Source: Pinus tabuliformis (taxonomy: Eukaryota > Streptophyta > Pinopsida > Pinales > Pinaceae). From it: a stretch of 64,000 nucleotides of DNA. Made by a program: the position numbers and the translations under genes. Position 1 is the first letter of the stretch; each line of letters opens with the position of its first letter. Below, one piece after another: positions 43,060 to 55,100 of this stretch. Under the pieces are notes generated by a model that searched no databases, was not told the DNA's origin, and saw nothing but the letters and a program-made list of their open reading frames with translations. The DNA is taken from the NCBI GenBank assembly GCA_031772625.1, contig CM062818.1:210421742-210485741 (forward strand). The letters run 5' to 3'.

Positions 43060-46000
43060 TTAGGAAGCAATGGTCCCCATTGCGTTGAGCTCCTCCATGA
43101 GATGAGGAAACCTCTGCTGAACTTGTTCCCTGGTGAGCCACTTGCCCTGCTGAAGGAGTTGGCCTGCTTTGACAACTCGATACAGTTGGATATGCTGTTG
43201 GCGAGTGTTCTTGATCTGTGTGTCCATGATCCGATCAGTTGCAGCTTGTTCCATGCAATCTGGATTTAATTCTGTGGGTTTGAGCTGTTCTGCAATGTCG
43301 GATGTGTCTAGCAATGGTGGAAAGTATGGCCGAAGGCGGTCCACATTGAACACTGGGTGCAGGCCAAGGAATGGGGGAATGCTGAGCTCAAATGCATTGT
43401 CTCCCATAGCCTTAGTAATGGTGTAAGGACCATATCGAAGTGGTCTCAATTTCCGATAGGCTCCAGTAAGGCGTTCCTTTTGCAAATGCAACCAGACTTT
43501 GTCGCCCACCTGAAACTTGTGTGGCACCCGGTGTTGATCATGTCGGTGCTTGTACTTGGCATTTGATTTCTCAAGAATGTCATGGACCTGCTGGCGAATA
43601 TGTTGGATGCGCTCAATGAAGCTGGTGGCCTTATCTGTTTCGGACTGGACATGAGCTGAATTCATGTGAGTAGCTGCAAGTGGCATGGCCACATCAATGG
43701 GGCATAGTGGCTGGAATCCTAAACCCACCTGAAAAGGGCTATGGCCAGTGGAGCTGTGAAGAGCTCGGTTGTAGCTGTGCTGAACATAGGGGAGGCTCTC
43801 GTCCCATGTGCGTGGATGCTTTGAGTTATACATGCGCAGAATGTGCACAATCATCCTGTTGACAACCTCTGTCTGGCCATCAGTTTGAGGATGGAAGGCT
43901 GTGGACTTCGTGAGTTTGGTGTCCAGCATTGACCAGAGACTGGACCAAAATGTGCTGAGAAACCGACTGTCCCGATCTGAGATGATAGACTGTGGGATCC
44001 CAAAGTGCACCCACACTCGTTCAAAGAAGAGTTTAGCAGTGGCTTCTGCTGTGATATTCTTCTTGCAGGCCATCATAATGGCCATCTTTGAGAACCTGTC
44101 GACGACCACAAAAACACAGTCATTTCCATGCTTAGTGGAAGGAAGGCCTGACATGTAATCCATGGAGATGGATTCCCAAGGTCGACTAGGGGTAGGCAAC
44201 GGGGTATAGAGGCCTTGCTTCTTAATGGTCGGTTTGGCAATGGCACAGGCAGTACATGATCGGATGTACTTCCCAACATCCTGTCGAAGATTCGGCCAAT
44301 AGAAATAGTTTTGCAGTACTGCCACTGTTTTCTCAACCCCGAAATGCCCAGCAGCCCGACTGTAGTGTGCTTCCCAAATCATCTTGGCACGCTCGCTTGA
44401 AGGAACACAAAGGTGACCGAGGTGGCATAATAGGGCATCCTGGAGGTGAAAATCTGCAACCTGCCGACCCTCCAAGAGTGTCTGGTATGTGTGGCCGAAT
44501 TCTGGGTCGCTTTTGTAGAGAAGTGGCCAATCAGAAGTCTCGTGCCCGCAAGAGTTGAGCACGGTGGTTAGCGCCATGATCGGTGGTCGACTGAGGCAAT
44601 CTGCAACATTATTGGTGCTGCCCTTTTTATACTTGATATTCAAGTGAAACTGTTGCAGGTATGTAGACCACTTCTGATGGCGATCATTCTGCAATTTCCC
44701 TTGGGTCTGTATGAATTGCAGAGGTCGGTGGTCTGTGTGGATGACCGTTTCCTTCCCCAAAATGTAATGCTTCCATTGTCGGCAGGCCTGTACAATGGAA
44801 TACATCTCTTTATCATAAGTGGGGTACTTCCGGACTGTGTCTGAAAGTGTTTCACTGTGATATGCCACTGGATGTCCATGTTGAGTAAGGACTGCCCCAA
44901 TAGCATAGTCAGAGGCATCTGTCTCGACCTCAAATGGTTGTTGTAAATCTGGTAACGCGAGCACTGGTGCCGTGCAGAGGCGATCCTTCAACTCCCTGAA
45001 TGCCTTCTGTTGAGATTCAGACCAAAAGAATTTTGCTTTCGCCCCGCCCTTGGTGACTTGACTCAAGGGCCAAGAAATATGAGAAAATCCCAACACAAAC
45101 CTGCGGTAGAAGTTGGCAAGACCTAGAAAGCTGCGGAGCTCTGTTAGAGTGGTTGGAGAGGGCCAATCCCGAATGACTTGGACCTTGGCTGGATCGACAT
45201 GCACCCCCTGTTCATCAATGATGTATCCCAGATACTGGACCTCGGTCATGCCAAAAGTGCATTTCTCCAAATTGGCACATAGCTTGTGTTGCCGCAGTGT
45301 TTGGAGAACCTGTCGGATGTGGTGGAGGTGCTCTTCCCAACTCTGGCTGAAGATCAGAATGTCATCCAAGTATACTACTACAAAGGAGTTGGTGAATGGC
45401 CGCAAGATGTCATCCATTAGCCTCATAAAGGTTGCAGGAGCATTCGTCAATCCGAAAGGCATGACCAACCATTCGAAGAGGCCCTCCTTGGATTTGAAGG
45501 CAGTCTTCCACACATCTGAGGGTTCAATTGGTACCTGGTGATATCCTGACTTCAGATCGATCTTGCTGAAATATTTCGCCCCCTTTAGTTGGTCTAGGAG
45601 GTCATCAATCCGCGGGATCGGGTACCTATTACGGACAGTGATCTTGTTCAGCGCCCGATAGTCAATACAGAGTCTCCACGTCCCATCCTTCTTCTGTACC
45701 AACACTATCGGGCTCCCACAGGGCGAAGAACTCGGACGGATGTGACCTTTCTTTAGGAGCTCCTGAATCTGCCTCTTGATTTCATTGTTCTCCAGAACGG
45801 AGCGCCGATAAATTGGTCCATTGGGTAGCGGCGCACCTGGGGTCAGATCAATGGAGTGCTTGACTTGACAGTGCAGAGGAACCCCTGCCGGGGAGGTGAA
45901 GATGTCTTTGTACTCCTCCACAATCTTGTCCATTTGTAGCTGCCGTGCAGAGGGACCTCGTTTGGAGGCCACGGCCACTGTCTTCTTCTTCCCTTGAGGG

Positions 46001-47544
46001 CGTATCATCAGGAAAACAAATTTCCTGGTTTTGGAAATGATCTTACTGCATTGTTTTGCAGTAATCAAAGAGATGGCGGCAGGTGGTGGTACCTCTGGTA
46101 TCCTGAACAACTTATTTCCCAATGTAATAATAACAGCACGGGGCCTTGATTCATACACAGCATGTCGCTTCCACAAGTATGGTTGTCCTAGTAATACATC
46201 ACAAACTTCAAGGGGAGCAATGTCACACAATACCTCATCCGTGAAGGGCTTGATGTTGTATGGAAGGCGACACTGCTGGCTCACGCGAAGATCTCGCCCT
46301 TGGTAAAGCCACCCAATGGTGTATGGTTGTGGATGTGCTGTGGTCGGTAAGCCCAACCGCTTCACGACCTCTGCCGAAATGAGGTTCTTTTGACTCCCGC
46401 TATCAACAATGAACTGTATCGGGGAGCCCTTGACCCACATCTGGGAGTGGAAGAGACGCTCCTCCTCCTCTGGATCTTCGGGTTCATTTTTCTGGATCTT
46501 TGCGGTAGCAACAGTGGCGCTGGGATCCGCATCAATGATCTGCTTCCCTTTTTCATACCCCTTATCGGGTTCTGACTCAGAGTCGGAACATGCATCTGAT
46601 TCTGAAACCTTTAGCTCAGCCACCAGTGACTGTTTGGCCCGACACTCACTTGTGTTGTGAGTGGAGCTCTTATGGAACTCGCACCATTTTCCAGTGTCCT
46701 TTCTCGGCTTCGCGGCGTTGCTCTTTGCTTGCAGCTTCAGCTGGTTGTCTTGGGTTGTCCCGCCTTGGCTTTGTCCTTTGTTCTGTGGTTTAGGGGCACC
46801 TTTCCCCTGCTTTGGATTCGCAGATCCAAAGTCTCGCTTCTTTTGTTTAAACTTCTGCTCGACTTTGACGGCATACCGGTATGCTGCGCCGAGCGAGGGG
46901 ATGTTTAGGAACTGTATTTCTTCTTGGATGTACTTGTGCAGGCATCCACGGTATTTGAGTATCAAATGTTGCTCCGAATCCTTGATACCCAACTTTGTGC
47001 GAAGGGTATGGAAAAGATTGGTGAACTCCGGCACATCTTGGTCCCTTCCCTGCCGCAGCGTGGTCCACTTTATGTATTCATCCTCATAGCTTCCGACAGG
47101 GTAGTACTGCTCCTTGATGGCATCCCGGAACGAATCCCAGGTGGGTGCGGCTGAAAATAGTGAGCCAGTACTTTCATCCTTCTGCTCGCAGTAGGTTTCC
47201 CACCAGTCCTTGACGTGGGGGGCTGCTTTGAGAAGAGCAAAAACAATCTTTTCCCGACTCGAAAATTCATGAACAGAAAAATAACCCTCTAGCAGATTTA
47301 ACCATTTATCTACGGCATCGGCGTCTATCTGACCCTCGAATATGGGGATTTCAAAATTAACTTGTACCTTAAAGGGTGTGGCGTTTCCAGAGGAGCTGCT
47401 GGAAGCCGATGCGCCGCTTCTGGGTAGCTGCTGAAGGATCTGCGCAAAGCTGTCCATCATCGCGTTCCGTTGTCGCTCGAGCGCTTCTTCGAGCAAGATT
47501 TTGATGGGATCTCCTGCCCCCTCGTCTTTCTTCTCGTCCGCCAT
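43060..47544 (-). CDS. Gag-Pol polyprotein of gypsy element C (1,494 aa)
   Basis: A single-frame Ty3/gypsy polyprotein. Approximate residues are counted from the chosen start. Gag domain 60-280, with [14 protein letters not shown]. Zinc-knuckle variant [15 protein letters not shown] (C-x2-H-x4-H-x4-C) 285-300. Protease [12 protein letters not shown] near 380. RT with [13 protein letters not shown] near 725. RNase [15 protein letters not shown] near 875. Integrase HHCC 1058-1105, catalytic Asp in [10 protein letters not shown] near 1128, Asp in IISDRDSRF near 1190, Glu in [10 protein letters not shown] near 1225. A C-terminal [19 protein letters not shown] module leads into a chromodomain-like tail. 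All catalytic residues are present. I chose the ATG at 47544 (MADEKKDEG) because relatives D and E keep it and have stops just upstream. The frame is open to an ATG at 47634, and to one at 47679 that overlaps the LTR end. It copies the element and inserts it into chromosomes. Confidence 0.9.
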   Translation of the reverse strand: MADEKKDEGAGDPIKILLEEALERQRNAMMDSFAQILQQLPRSGASASSSSSGNATPFKVQVNFEIPIFEGQIDADAVDKWLNLLEGYFSVHEFSSREKIVFALLKAAPHVKDWWETYCEQKDESTGSLFSAAPTWDSFRDAIKEQYYPVGSYEDEYIKWTTLRQGRDQDVPEFTNLFHTLRTKLGIKDSEQHLILKYRGCLHKYIQEEIQFLNIPSLGAAYRYAVKVEQKFKQKKRDFGSANPKQGKGAPKPQNKGQSQGGTTQDNQLKLQAKSNAAKPRKDTGKWCEFHKSSTHNTSECRAKQSLVAELKVSESDACSDSESEPDKGYEKGKQIIDADPSATVATAKIQKNEPEDPEEEERLFHSQMWVKGSPIQFIVDSGSQKNLISAEVVKRLGLPTTAHPQPYTIGWLYQGRDLRVSQQCRLPYNIKPFTDEVLCDIAPLEVCDVLLGQPYLWKRHAVYESRPRAVIITLGNKLFRIPEVPPPAAISLITAKQCSKIISKTRKFVFLMIRPQGKKKTVAVASKRGPSARQLQMDKIVEEYKDIFTSPAGVPLHCQVKHSIDLTPGAPLPNGPIYRRSVLENNEIKRQIQELLKKGHIRPSSSPCGSPIVLVQKKDGTWRLCIDYRALNKITVRNRYPIPRIDDLLDQLKGAKYFSKIDLKSGYHQVPIEPSDVWKTAFKSKEGLFEWLVMPFGLTNAPATFMRLMDDILRPFTNSFVVVYLDDILIFSQSWEEHLHHIRQVLQTLRQHKLCANLEKCTFGMTEVQYLGYIIDEQGVHVDPAKVQVIRDWPSPTTLTELRSFLGLANFYRRFVLGFSHISWPLSQVTKGGAKAKFFWSESQQKAFRELKDRLCTAPVLALPDLQQPFEVETDASDYAIGAVLTQHGHPVAYHSETLSDTVRKYPTYDKEMYSIVQACRQWKHYILGKETVIHTDHRPLQFIQTQGKLQNDRHQKWSTYLQQFHLNIKYKKGSTNNVADCLSRPPIMALTTVLNSCGHETSDWPLLYKSDPEFGHTYQTLLEGRQVADFHLQDALLCHLGHLCVPSSERAKMIWEAHYSRAAGHFGVEKTVAVLQNYFYWPNLRQDVGKYIRSCTACAIAKPTIKKQGLYTPLPTPSRPWESISMDYMSGLPSTKHGNDCVFVVVDRFSKMAIMMACKKNITAEATAKLFFERVWVHFGIPQSIISDRDSRFLSTFWSSLWSMLDTKLTKSTAFHPQTDGQTEVVNRMIVHILRMYNSKHPRTWDESLPYVQHSYNRALHSSTGHSPFQVGLGFQPLCPIDVAMPLAATHMNSAHVQSETDKATSFIERIQHIRQQVHDILEKSNAKYKHRHDQHRVPHKFQVGDKVWLHLQKERLTGAYRKLRPLRYGPYTITKAMGDNAFELSIPPFLGLHPVFNVDRLRPYFPPLLDTSDIAEQLKPTELNPDCMEQAATDRIMDTQIKNTRQQHIQLYRVVKAGQLLQQGKWLTREQVQQRFPHLMEELNAMGTIAS

Positions 47545-47662
47545 GGGAGGCCGTCGGGATTTGCGAGGCTGGTCTTGCAAAGGTTCAACCAGTTCAAGCC
47601 CTAACTCCTTATATCCCGACCTTGTTGGGGACATGCAAAGAAAAATAGAGAAAAAGCAGACC

Positions 47663-47674
47663 GCTCTGATACCA
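47663..47674 (-). promoter_or_regulatory. primer-binding site of element C
   Basis: TGGTATCAGAGC on the minus strand, a perfect initiator tRNA-Met complement, one base inside the 5' LTR end. Confidence 0.9.
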
Positions 47675-47675
47675 C

Positions 47676-48296
47676 TCATCCAGATTTAAGTAGGAACGCA
47701 ACAAATTACAGAGATAACCATATACACAAAGATGCAGCGGAAATAATACTTCATTTCATTAATGGAAAATACTGACATATGCTTACAAACAGAAATGGCA
47801 ATAAACTAGCTAGGGCGATGGTAGCTTATCTCTGAGAAGAGATGTGATGGCTACATGCCTCTGAACTGTTCTGAACTGTATTACAATGAGGCTCGAAGGC
47901 CTATTTATTGTTGAGAAACAATGGAAAACCCTTCACATACCGAAACCTAACCCTAGAAGATGAAACGCCAAATTGTGGGCCCCGTTTGGGTAAATTGGTA
48001 CATCAATTTCCCGGGGTCGTAACTTTGGCATACGATCTCCGTTTGACGCGTACGATAGCTCGTTAGAAAGATCTATCCGAGTACTACCACTTTGGGAGGC
48101 AACATAAGGCTCGGTCGCCCCAGAATTCCAAAAAAACGTCGTTTAGGGCCTCAAAACGGCTCCGGAAGTTCAGGACCCGAAAAACTGCTAAAAATAGTAA
48201 ACTGTGCTACAATTAAGGAAACTGAAAATGCTGAGAAAGAAAATGGTGGGGGTCCAGGTGGACCTGGCAGGTGGCCACCAATATCCACCTGGATCA
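47676..48296 (-). repeat. 5' LTR of element C
   Basis: 621 bp. Its inner end reads GGATGA instead of GGATCA (minus strand). A weak TATA-like AATAAATAG lies at about 47901-47910. Confidence 0.9.
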
Positions 48297-48420
48297 TTTT
48301 GGGTCTCCATGAACTTGTATATATAGAAACTTTGAACACTCCTTCCCTCCTTTGGTAATGTGGTTGTTTTCCTCATGAATGAGATGAGAGCTACCATCCA
48401 CATGTCATTAAGGCTTCTTG

Positions 48421-48717
48421 GGGATCAAGGCTCGAATGGACAACCCATTATGTTAATAGGTGAAGTGTTCTTCAAGCAATTTCACATCTTGAGGTGTTGA
48501 CTATGTTTTTCGCAACCCTTGCTTCTATTGAAGAAAAAACCATGAGGTAGTTAATTTCCATTTGTGGTGCACCCACGAGGGTTGAATTTTTAACTCAACC
48601 TTAGGAAATATTTTGATTTTTGGTTCTTTGTGATGTTTCCAACTGAAAATGTAACCTTTGTATGTGTTGATCACTGACTCTGAGTGTTTGTTTCTATGTA
48701 CAAATGAGTGTATTATT
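48421..48717. repeat. 297-bp direct repeat, left copy
   Basis: GGGATCAAGG...GTGTATTATT. It matches 49781-50077 with 3 differences by eye (about 1%). Confidence 0.9.
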
Positions 48718-48729
48718 ACACTAATGTGA

Positions 48730-49780
48730 TGTTACACTAAAAAATGTCACCATGACTATTTGCAGTTAGTATGGCTCCATCCACTGTCATACTATCCTCC
48801 TTGGCAAGTCTCATGCCTCTGCTCTTCATGTCAAACTTCAAGAAAGAGAGAAAAGTCATTAAAAGTCAATTATCTCTGGTACGCAGTTTCTCTTAGCCTT
48901 ACCTGTGTGTACGCAACCCAAGTTCACAATACCTGCGTACTTGTACGCTCTGTATGTAAAGGGGTGGGTGCGTACTCATGTAAAGGTCAAAAGGCGCAAG
49001 TTTCACTCTAAAAATGTTACTTGTGGTCATTTCTAGACTCTTCTAGAAGCTTGTTTGACGTGTATGAAGCGCCTCCAGATGGTTCATGTATCCCTACCTA
49101 AGAGGAACTTATCCCATCAAGAGGGGAGCTATCCCATCCAAAGAGGGGCTTATCCCATTGATGGTGGACCTGAATAACTTCCTCTAGAGCACTATAAATA
49201 CAGGCATTGGGCCAAAGGGAGGGGAGGTTGAAAGCTGAACATTCCTAAGGGTATATGCTGTTGGAATTAGGACTTCCTTGTAGAAGCTTGTGAGGAGAGA
49301 TTACCATCTTTGCTTGTTTCCATTGGGAGGTGGGTGAGCTGATCAGAGTAAGGGAGAACTCTTGTGGACCCTGGGAGGAGCTTGCACAACACCAAGGCTC
49401 AGGTTGTAATGGTTCCTTTTGTTACCTTTTAATACAAATTAGTCCATTGTTCTCAACAATTTGTTATTTATGAGTTGTTTCATATACTCCTTGGTCTATA
49501 TGTTAAATATGTTTTATTTTATGTGATATTCAGGTGCTATTTAATCGTTTGATTATTAGTGAATGCAGGTTTCGAAGGGAAGGAGGAGCTCATCCGGATC
49601 AACGAAGCTGGACTACTACAACAGCGTTGGATTACAGGTAGGATCTAAACACTTGATTTCTCATATTGTAAAAGCATATTTAGGGAAGGATTGCTCTTAT
49701 TTGTCTTGTTTGTCATTAGAAAGTCTTAGGCTTCTAGGAAGGTCGGTTGTGTCCGCACTAACGACTCTTTCTGCGTGACA
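48730..49780 (+). repeat. LTR-like segment between the direct repeats
   Basis: About 1,051 bp running from TGTTACACT to GCGTGACA, with imperfect short inverted ends (TGTTACACT against TGTCACGCA). A TATAAATA box lies in the sequence GCACTATAAATACAGG near 49190-49205. U5-like sequence near 49570-49640 (GGAAGGAGGAGCTC, then GCGTTGGATTACAGG) resembles plant copia LTR ends. No 5-bp target duplication is present. It may be a solo LTR or simply the spacer of a tandem duplication. Confidence 0.35.
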
Positions 49781-50077
49781 GGGATCAAGGCTCGAATGGA
49801 CAACCCATTATGTTAATCGGTGAAGTGTTCTTCAAGCAATTTCACATCTTGCGGTGTTGACTATGTTTTTCGCAACCCTTGCTTCTATTGAAGAAAAAAC
49901 CATGAGGTAGTTAATTTCCATTTGTGGTGCACCCACGAGGGTTGAATTTTTAACTCAACCTTAGGAAATATTTTGATTTTTGGGTCTTTGTGATGTTTCC
50001 AACTGAAAATGTAACCTTTGTATGTGTTGATCACTGACTCTGAGTGTTTGTTTCTATGTACAAATGAGTGTATTATT
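49781..50077. repeat. 297-bp direct repeat, right copy
   Basis: Second copy of 48421-48717. Its left edge joins the GCGTGACA end and its right edge runs into unrelated TCCTCTTGATAA sequence. Confidence 0.9.
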
Positions 50078-51189
50078 TCCTCTTGATAATAGTTTCCCCC
50101 TCATATATGAGGTTAAGAGAAAGCGTATCGCTGAAATACATCACGTTTTGTTGATCTGAGTGAGTCTTGCTAACTTATTGATAGATATAAAAACTTATTG
50201 TGGAGATTATTAGGGAAATATCATTGATTGCTAACTAAAGAAAAACATTCTTTGAAGAAATACTAATACAAAAGTGTTTATACAAGGAGGGCATGTCACA
50301 AGCTCGTTATGATTATTATGAATTACAATCATATAGGAAAGGTCTTGTCAATACAACGTTGATGTGGCTGACATGCTTATGGATCAAGAAGATAAATAAT
50401 TTGTGCAATCAAGAGAGTCTCTAACAAAAAGGCTGAACTAGGTGTCCCCATGAATCAAATATACAACATTGTTGAATGAGCTGTTATGTGATGCATGGGT
50501 CTTCGACTAAATGAGAGAACTGAAATGGCCATAATGTACGATACTAATCTAACATGAAAACTTTAGTTGGTGTTAAATGCGAGAGAGACTAATGAAATCA
50601 ATAGCCTATAGTGATTCATATTGTGCCAGTCGAGATTGTCTTAAAAAACTGCGGAGCAACCATGGTATTTCTTCAATCCTGGAATATGATTGTTGATGTC
50701 AATACGAAAGGAGCTCCAACTGCCCAAAAGCTAATTTTGGAAATATATCTAAAAGTATGGTAGATGGTTGTAATATGATGGGTTAAAAGGCATGATAGTG
50801 AGATTTGATGGTATGGGAGAATACGAAAAACTGCCCAAGGTTGGAGCTATAATGCGAGTGGCGACAGTCAAAATAATTTTGTTGAGGTGTGTCCCTAGAC
50901 TTAGTAGGGCATCCAGGGGAGGTATACGTGTGTTCCAACTTTCATGGTAATAATGAGCGAATGATGGGTAATGGTGTAGGTAAAAGAGAAATATCCAACC
51001 AAGGGTGACTAAGGATTGTCGTCAGGTAATTGACACAAAAATATGGGTGAGAATCTTTTTCCTTAAAAAACATTTGTACACTTGCAAAAAGAATGTAAAA
51101 GTGGTTTTGGATGTAAAAACATGGAGATAGTTGACCCAAGAAAATGGTGGCCTATGTGATGATGCAGTTGGGCTTTTTGTCGAGGGCGA
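50078..51189. other. unclassified non-coding DNA left of element A
   Basis: Stops occur in all frames. Codon-like texture in parts suggests a decayed retroelement internal region, but no domain can be named. Ends at the GGGCC target duplication (51190-51194). Confidence 0.4.
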
Positions 51190-51194
51190 GGGCC

Positions 51195-51527
51195 TGTTGG
51201 GTCCCTATAATACTAGTGATTACCCCATTACTATTGTAGTTATACCCCTTATTTATATTGTTGTGCCCCTATTACCCCCATATTGTTATTTCTGTGCCCC
51301 ATAGAATCCCTCTATTGTTATTTTTGTGGCTTTATATTATTATTGTTAGGTCGGCTAGATTATATTGTGACTCCTTAGACTCCTATATATAGAAAGGAGG
51401 TTTTGTCATTTGTATCATCCAAGAATTGTTCATTTATGTAATGTAAAGGAGGTTGCACCCTCGAAGAGGCTGAATTCTAAGGTGTTGATCTATCTTTTCT
51501 ATCTTTTCTTGAGCTGGTTTCATAACA
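51195..51527 (+). repeat. 5' LTR of element A
   Basis: 333 bp with a TATATATA box at 51384-51391. Confidence 0.95.
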
Positions 51528-51529
51528 TT

Positions 51530-51541
51530 TGGTATCAGAGC
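51530..51541 (+). promoter_or_regulatory. primer-binding site of element A
   Basis: TGGTATCAGAGC, a perfect initiator tRNA-Met complement. Confidence 0.95.
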
Positions 51542-52195
51542 TTTGATTCTAGGGTTTCGCTGCTCCAAACAGGTCATCGTGGTATTTTCGCTATAACGTT
51601 TTTTTCTGTGACGTTTCAGAAGTCGAAAAAAAAACCCATTTGAGTAAAAATCGCGTTGAACCTTGGGTCCGAATTTCATAGCTGTTTACGCGATATTTGC
51701 GGAGATATGATTTGAGGAAGTTGGTCTTTTTGCAGACTCCTGAATTACATTCAAAATAGGTGACCTAGGGAAAATCGTCATCACTTTCTCTCTGGGGATC
51801 GGATTGAAATTTCGTAGGAAGGTACAAAAATAGGACGGCCTTTAGTTTCTTTTATGCGTTTTTCAGATCCATAGGTCGAAACAGTGACTCGTGGCACGTC
51901 GTACAAGTTAGCTCTACTGAACTAGTCTATAATCAAGTCACTCTGGGAGATTTTGCATAACTCTTCCTTGGAGAATCCAATTTGGCTCAGACTTCTGGCA
52001 TTGAAAAGAGGACGCAGAAAGCTACTACAAGTTTCAATTTCAGAATTGGAGGATCTGGAATTATAGAGATACATCAGATTCAATATCAAGCTTCTACAAA
52101 GTGAAAAAAGGTGTGTAGTTTTTTTTTTTAATTTTTGTGTAAGTTAGGTTTGAAGGAATTCAAAGGGCATAGTAAAGAATTATTATGGATAACTG
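51542..52195 (+). other. leader of element A with overlapping mini-ORF
   Basis: A 650-bp untranslated leader between PBS and polyprotein. Its last ATG (52185-52187) opens a three-codon frame, MDN, whose TGA (52194-52196) overlaps the polyprotein ATG by one base as TGATG. Confidence 0.6.
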
Positions 52196-55100
52196 ATGCC
52201 CCGAGGAAAGAAAATGCAAACACCTAGTAAGGAACCTGAAAGCTCTAGCATGACTCATGAAGAAGAGGAAGAAATGCTACATGATATATCAAAATTACAA
52301 GAACAAGTGCAACAAATGTCACGCTCACAAAAGCTAACAGATGCTAAGATAAATGGCATGGAATCTAAGATAAAGGGTGTGGAAGCTAAGATGGATGATT
52401 GGAAGACATATTTGAAGACAGACATGGAAGAATTGAAGATAGATTTGAACACAAACTTGAAGACAGACATGACAGATATGAAGACAGATTTGACAAATTT
52501 TCTACAAGAAATACTTACTAATGGTGAAAAGGTAGTAAAGGAAACTCATGATGTGAACAAAAGAAATGTTAATCATGATATCATAGACACTAATGTTGGA
52601 TCGAAGAATCACCATATTCCAAAAATCGATATGAGGAAGTTTGATGGCAAGGATCCCGCCACATGGATATTACAGATGGAGCAATTCTTCGATCTCAATA
52701 ATGTGCAAAACACACAAAAGGTACGTATGGAAACTATATATTTGGAACCAAATCAGTTTGTATGGTATCAATGGCTTTGTTCTCGTAAACAATTTATCAC
52801 TTGGGCAATTTTTACGGAAGAATTGATAGCACATTATGAGGATACAAAAAGCAACACTTTTTTTAGCCAATTGATAAGTCTCAAACAAAAGGGTTCAATA
52901 ATGGAGCACATTGAGGAGTTCCAAAAATTGAACATAAGGGTAAAAGATATTCCAGAGGAGCATAGGATTGATGTGTTCATAGGGTCTTTAAAGGATAATA
53001 TCCAACATGATGTTCGCCTTTGGGAACCTGATTCATTAGAGAAGGCATTCAGGTTAGCAAGAAAAATGGAAAGCAAAATTATGGCAACTAGGAAGCATAC
53101 CATTCACAACTATAAAGACGGAAGTGTTGTTGCCCCTAGTCTTCCACAACCTACAAGGTTGACACCACAACAATTGGAAGAAAAAAGAGCAAAAGGGCTT
53201 TGTTACAATTGTGATAGCAAATACACAAAAGGTCATAAGTGTGCTGAGAAGAAATTATTCTACATAGATTGTGAAGAGGAAGAAGAAAAGGAGCAAGAAA
53301 GGTCAAAAGAAGAGGATATAATCCAGGAACAAAGCCTAGATGAAGAGAAAATAAATCCGACCATATCTTGTAATGCATTGGCGGAAATTACCACTCCTCA
53401 AACCATCAAGATAGAAGGACAAATCAAGAAGAAAAAGGTAATAGTGTTGATTGATTCAGGAAGCACCCACAATTTTATTCATTGTAGGGTAGCAAAAGAA
53501 TTGAATTGCTTCCTATATCCAGCACCAGAGTGTCAAGTGATGATTGCAAATGGAGGAACAATAAATTGCTCTGGAAAGTGCCATAATATCAAGCTATCCA
53601 TGGGAGAATATGTATTGACTAGCCCAATGCTTTCCATTCCAATGGGAGGTGCTGATGTTGTACTAGGAGTCCAATGGCTACAATCCTTGGGTACAATAGC
53701 TTTTAATTTTCAAGAACTTTTCATCAAATTTTCTACGGAAGGAAAGGAAGTTGAATTAAGGGGTATTGCAGGGAAACCAGGAAAGATAATCAGCTCTAAT
53801 GGCATGACAAAGCTTCTAAAAAAGGAGCAAAGAGGTGTAATTGCACAATTATGTTCGCTAGATGTTTCCACATTGGAATCATCTATTTCTCCAGATCTCC
53901 AAAAAGTCCTGGACAATCATTCCAAGGTATTTGAGACTCCCAAAGGTCTCCCACCTATGCGTGATCATGATCATGCTATTCATCTGATTCCAGGAAGTGT
54001 TCCTCCAAACATCAGGCCGTACAGATATCCCTATGTCCAAAAAAGTGAAATTGAACGTATGGTTGCAGAAATGCTAGAGGCTGGTATAATTCAACCGAGT
54101 CAAAGTTCTTTCTCAGCTCCAGTAGTATTGGTGCACAAGAAGGATGGATCATGGCGCATGTGTCCGGATTATAGGGAGCTCAACAAGCTCACTATTAAAG
54201 ATAAGTTCCCCATTCCTGTCATTGATGAATTACTGGATGAATTGCATGGATCAATTTACTTCACCAAGTTGGATCTTCGTTCGAGATATCATCAAATCAG
54301 AATGAAGATTGAAGACATTCCGAAAACAGCATTTAGAACTCATGAGGGTCATTATGAATTTTTGGTCATGCCTTTTGGCCTTACCAATGCACCTTCAACA
54401 TTTCAAGGTTTGATGAATTCAATTTTCAAACCATTCCTTAGAAAATTTGTGTTAGTATTTTTTGATGATATACTAATCTACAGCAAGTCTTGGAAGGATC
54501 ATGTTGAACATGTTGACAGGGTGCTACAACTATTGGAGGAGAAACAATTATATGCAAAAAGATCCAAATGTTTCTTTGGAGTCCAGGAGGTGGAATATTT
54601 GGGTCATATTGTATCTCATGAAGGAGTTAAGGTAGACCCTAGCAAAATTAAAGCCATTAAGGAATGGAAAATCCCCACATCCATAAAGCATCTGCGAGGA
54701 TTTCTTGGGTTGACAGGGTATTATCGCAAGTTTGTTAAGAATTATGGGAGAATAGCAGCACCTCTAACAACATTATTGAAGAAAGATTCATTTTCATGGA
54801 CTCCGGAAGCAACAAAGGCCTTTGAACATCTTAAAGAGGCAATGTGCCAAGCACCGGTCTTAGCTACACCGGACTTCACAAAAACCTTTATTGTGGAATG
54901 TGATGCTTCAGGAAATGGAATTGGTGTTGTTCTAATGCAAGATGAAAGACCCATTGCTTTTGAAAGTCGTCCAATCAAGGGAAAGTTTTTAAAAAAAGCT
55001 ATTTATGAGAAGGAAATGTTGGCAATACTCCATGCACTTAAGAAATGGCGACCCTACCTAATGGGAAGACACTTCAAGGTAAAAACGGATCATGATAGCC

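Larger units (their letters stand above)
42428..48296 (-). mobile_element. Ty3/gypsy element C, intact and young
   Basis: The LTRs are 47676-48296 (5') and 42428-43048 (3'), each 621 bp, with 7 differences by eye (about 1.1%). The target duplication TTTTG is perfect (42423-42427 and 48297-48301). The PBS is TGGTATCAGAGC at 47663-47674 (minus). The purine tract at 43049-43059 abuts the polyprotein stop. One uninterrupted gag-pol frame is present, so this is a candidate autonomous copy. D and E are older members of the family. Confidence 0.95.

Noticed and set aside
48421-50077. Calling the 297-bp repeats LTRs of a short element
   Set aside because: They lack TG/CA ends, no PBS follows the left copy and no purine tract precedes the right copy. 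They are kept as a finding rather than annotated as LTRs.
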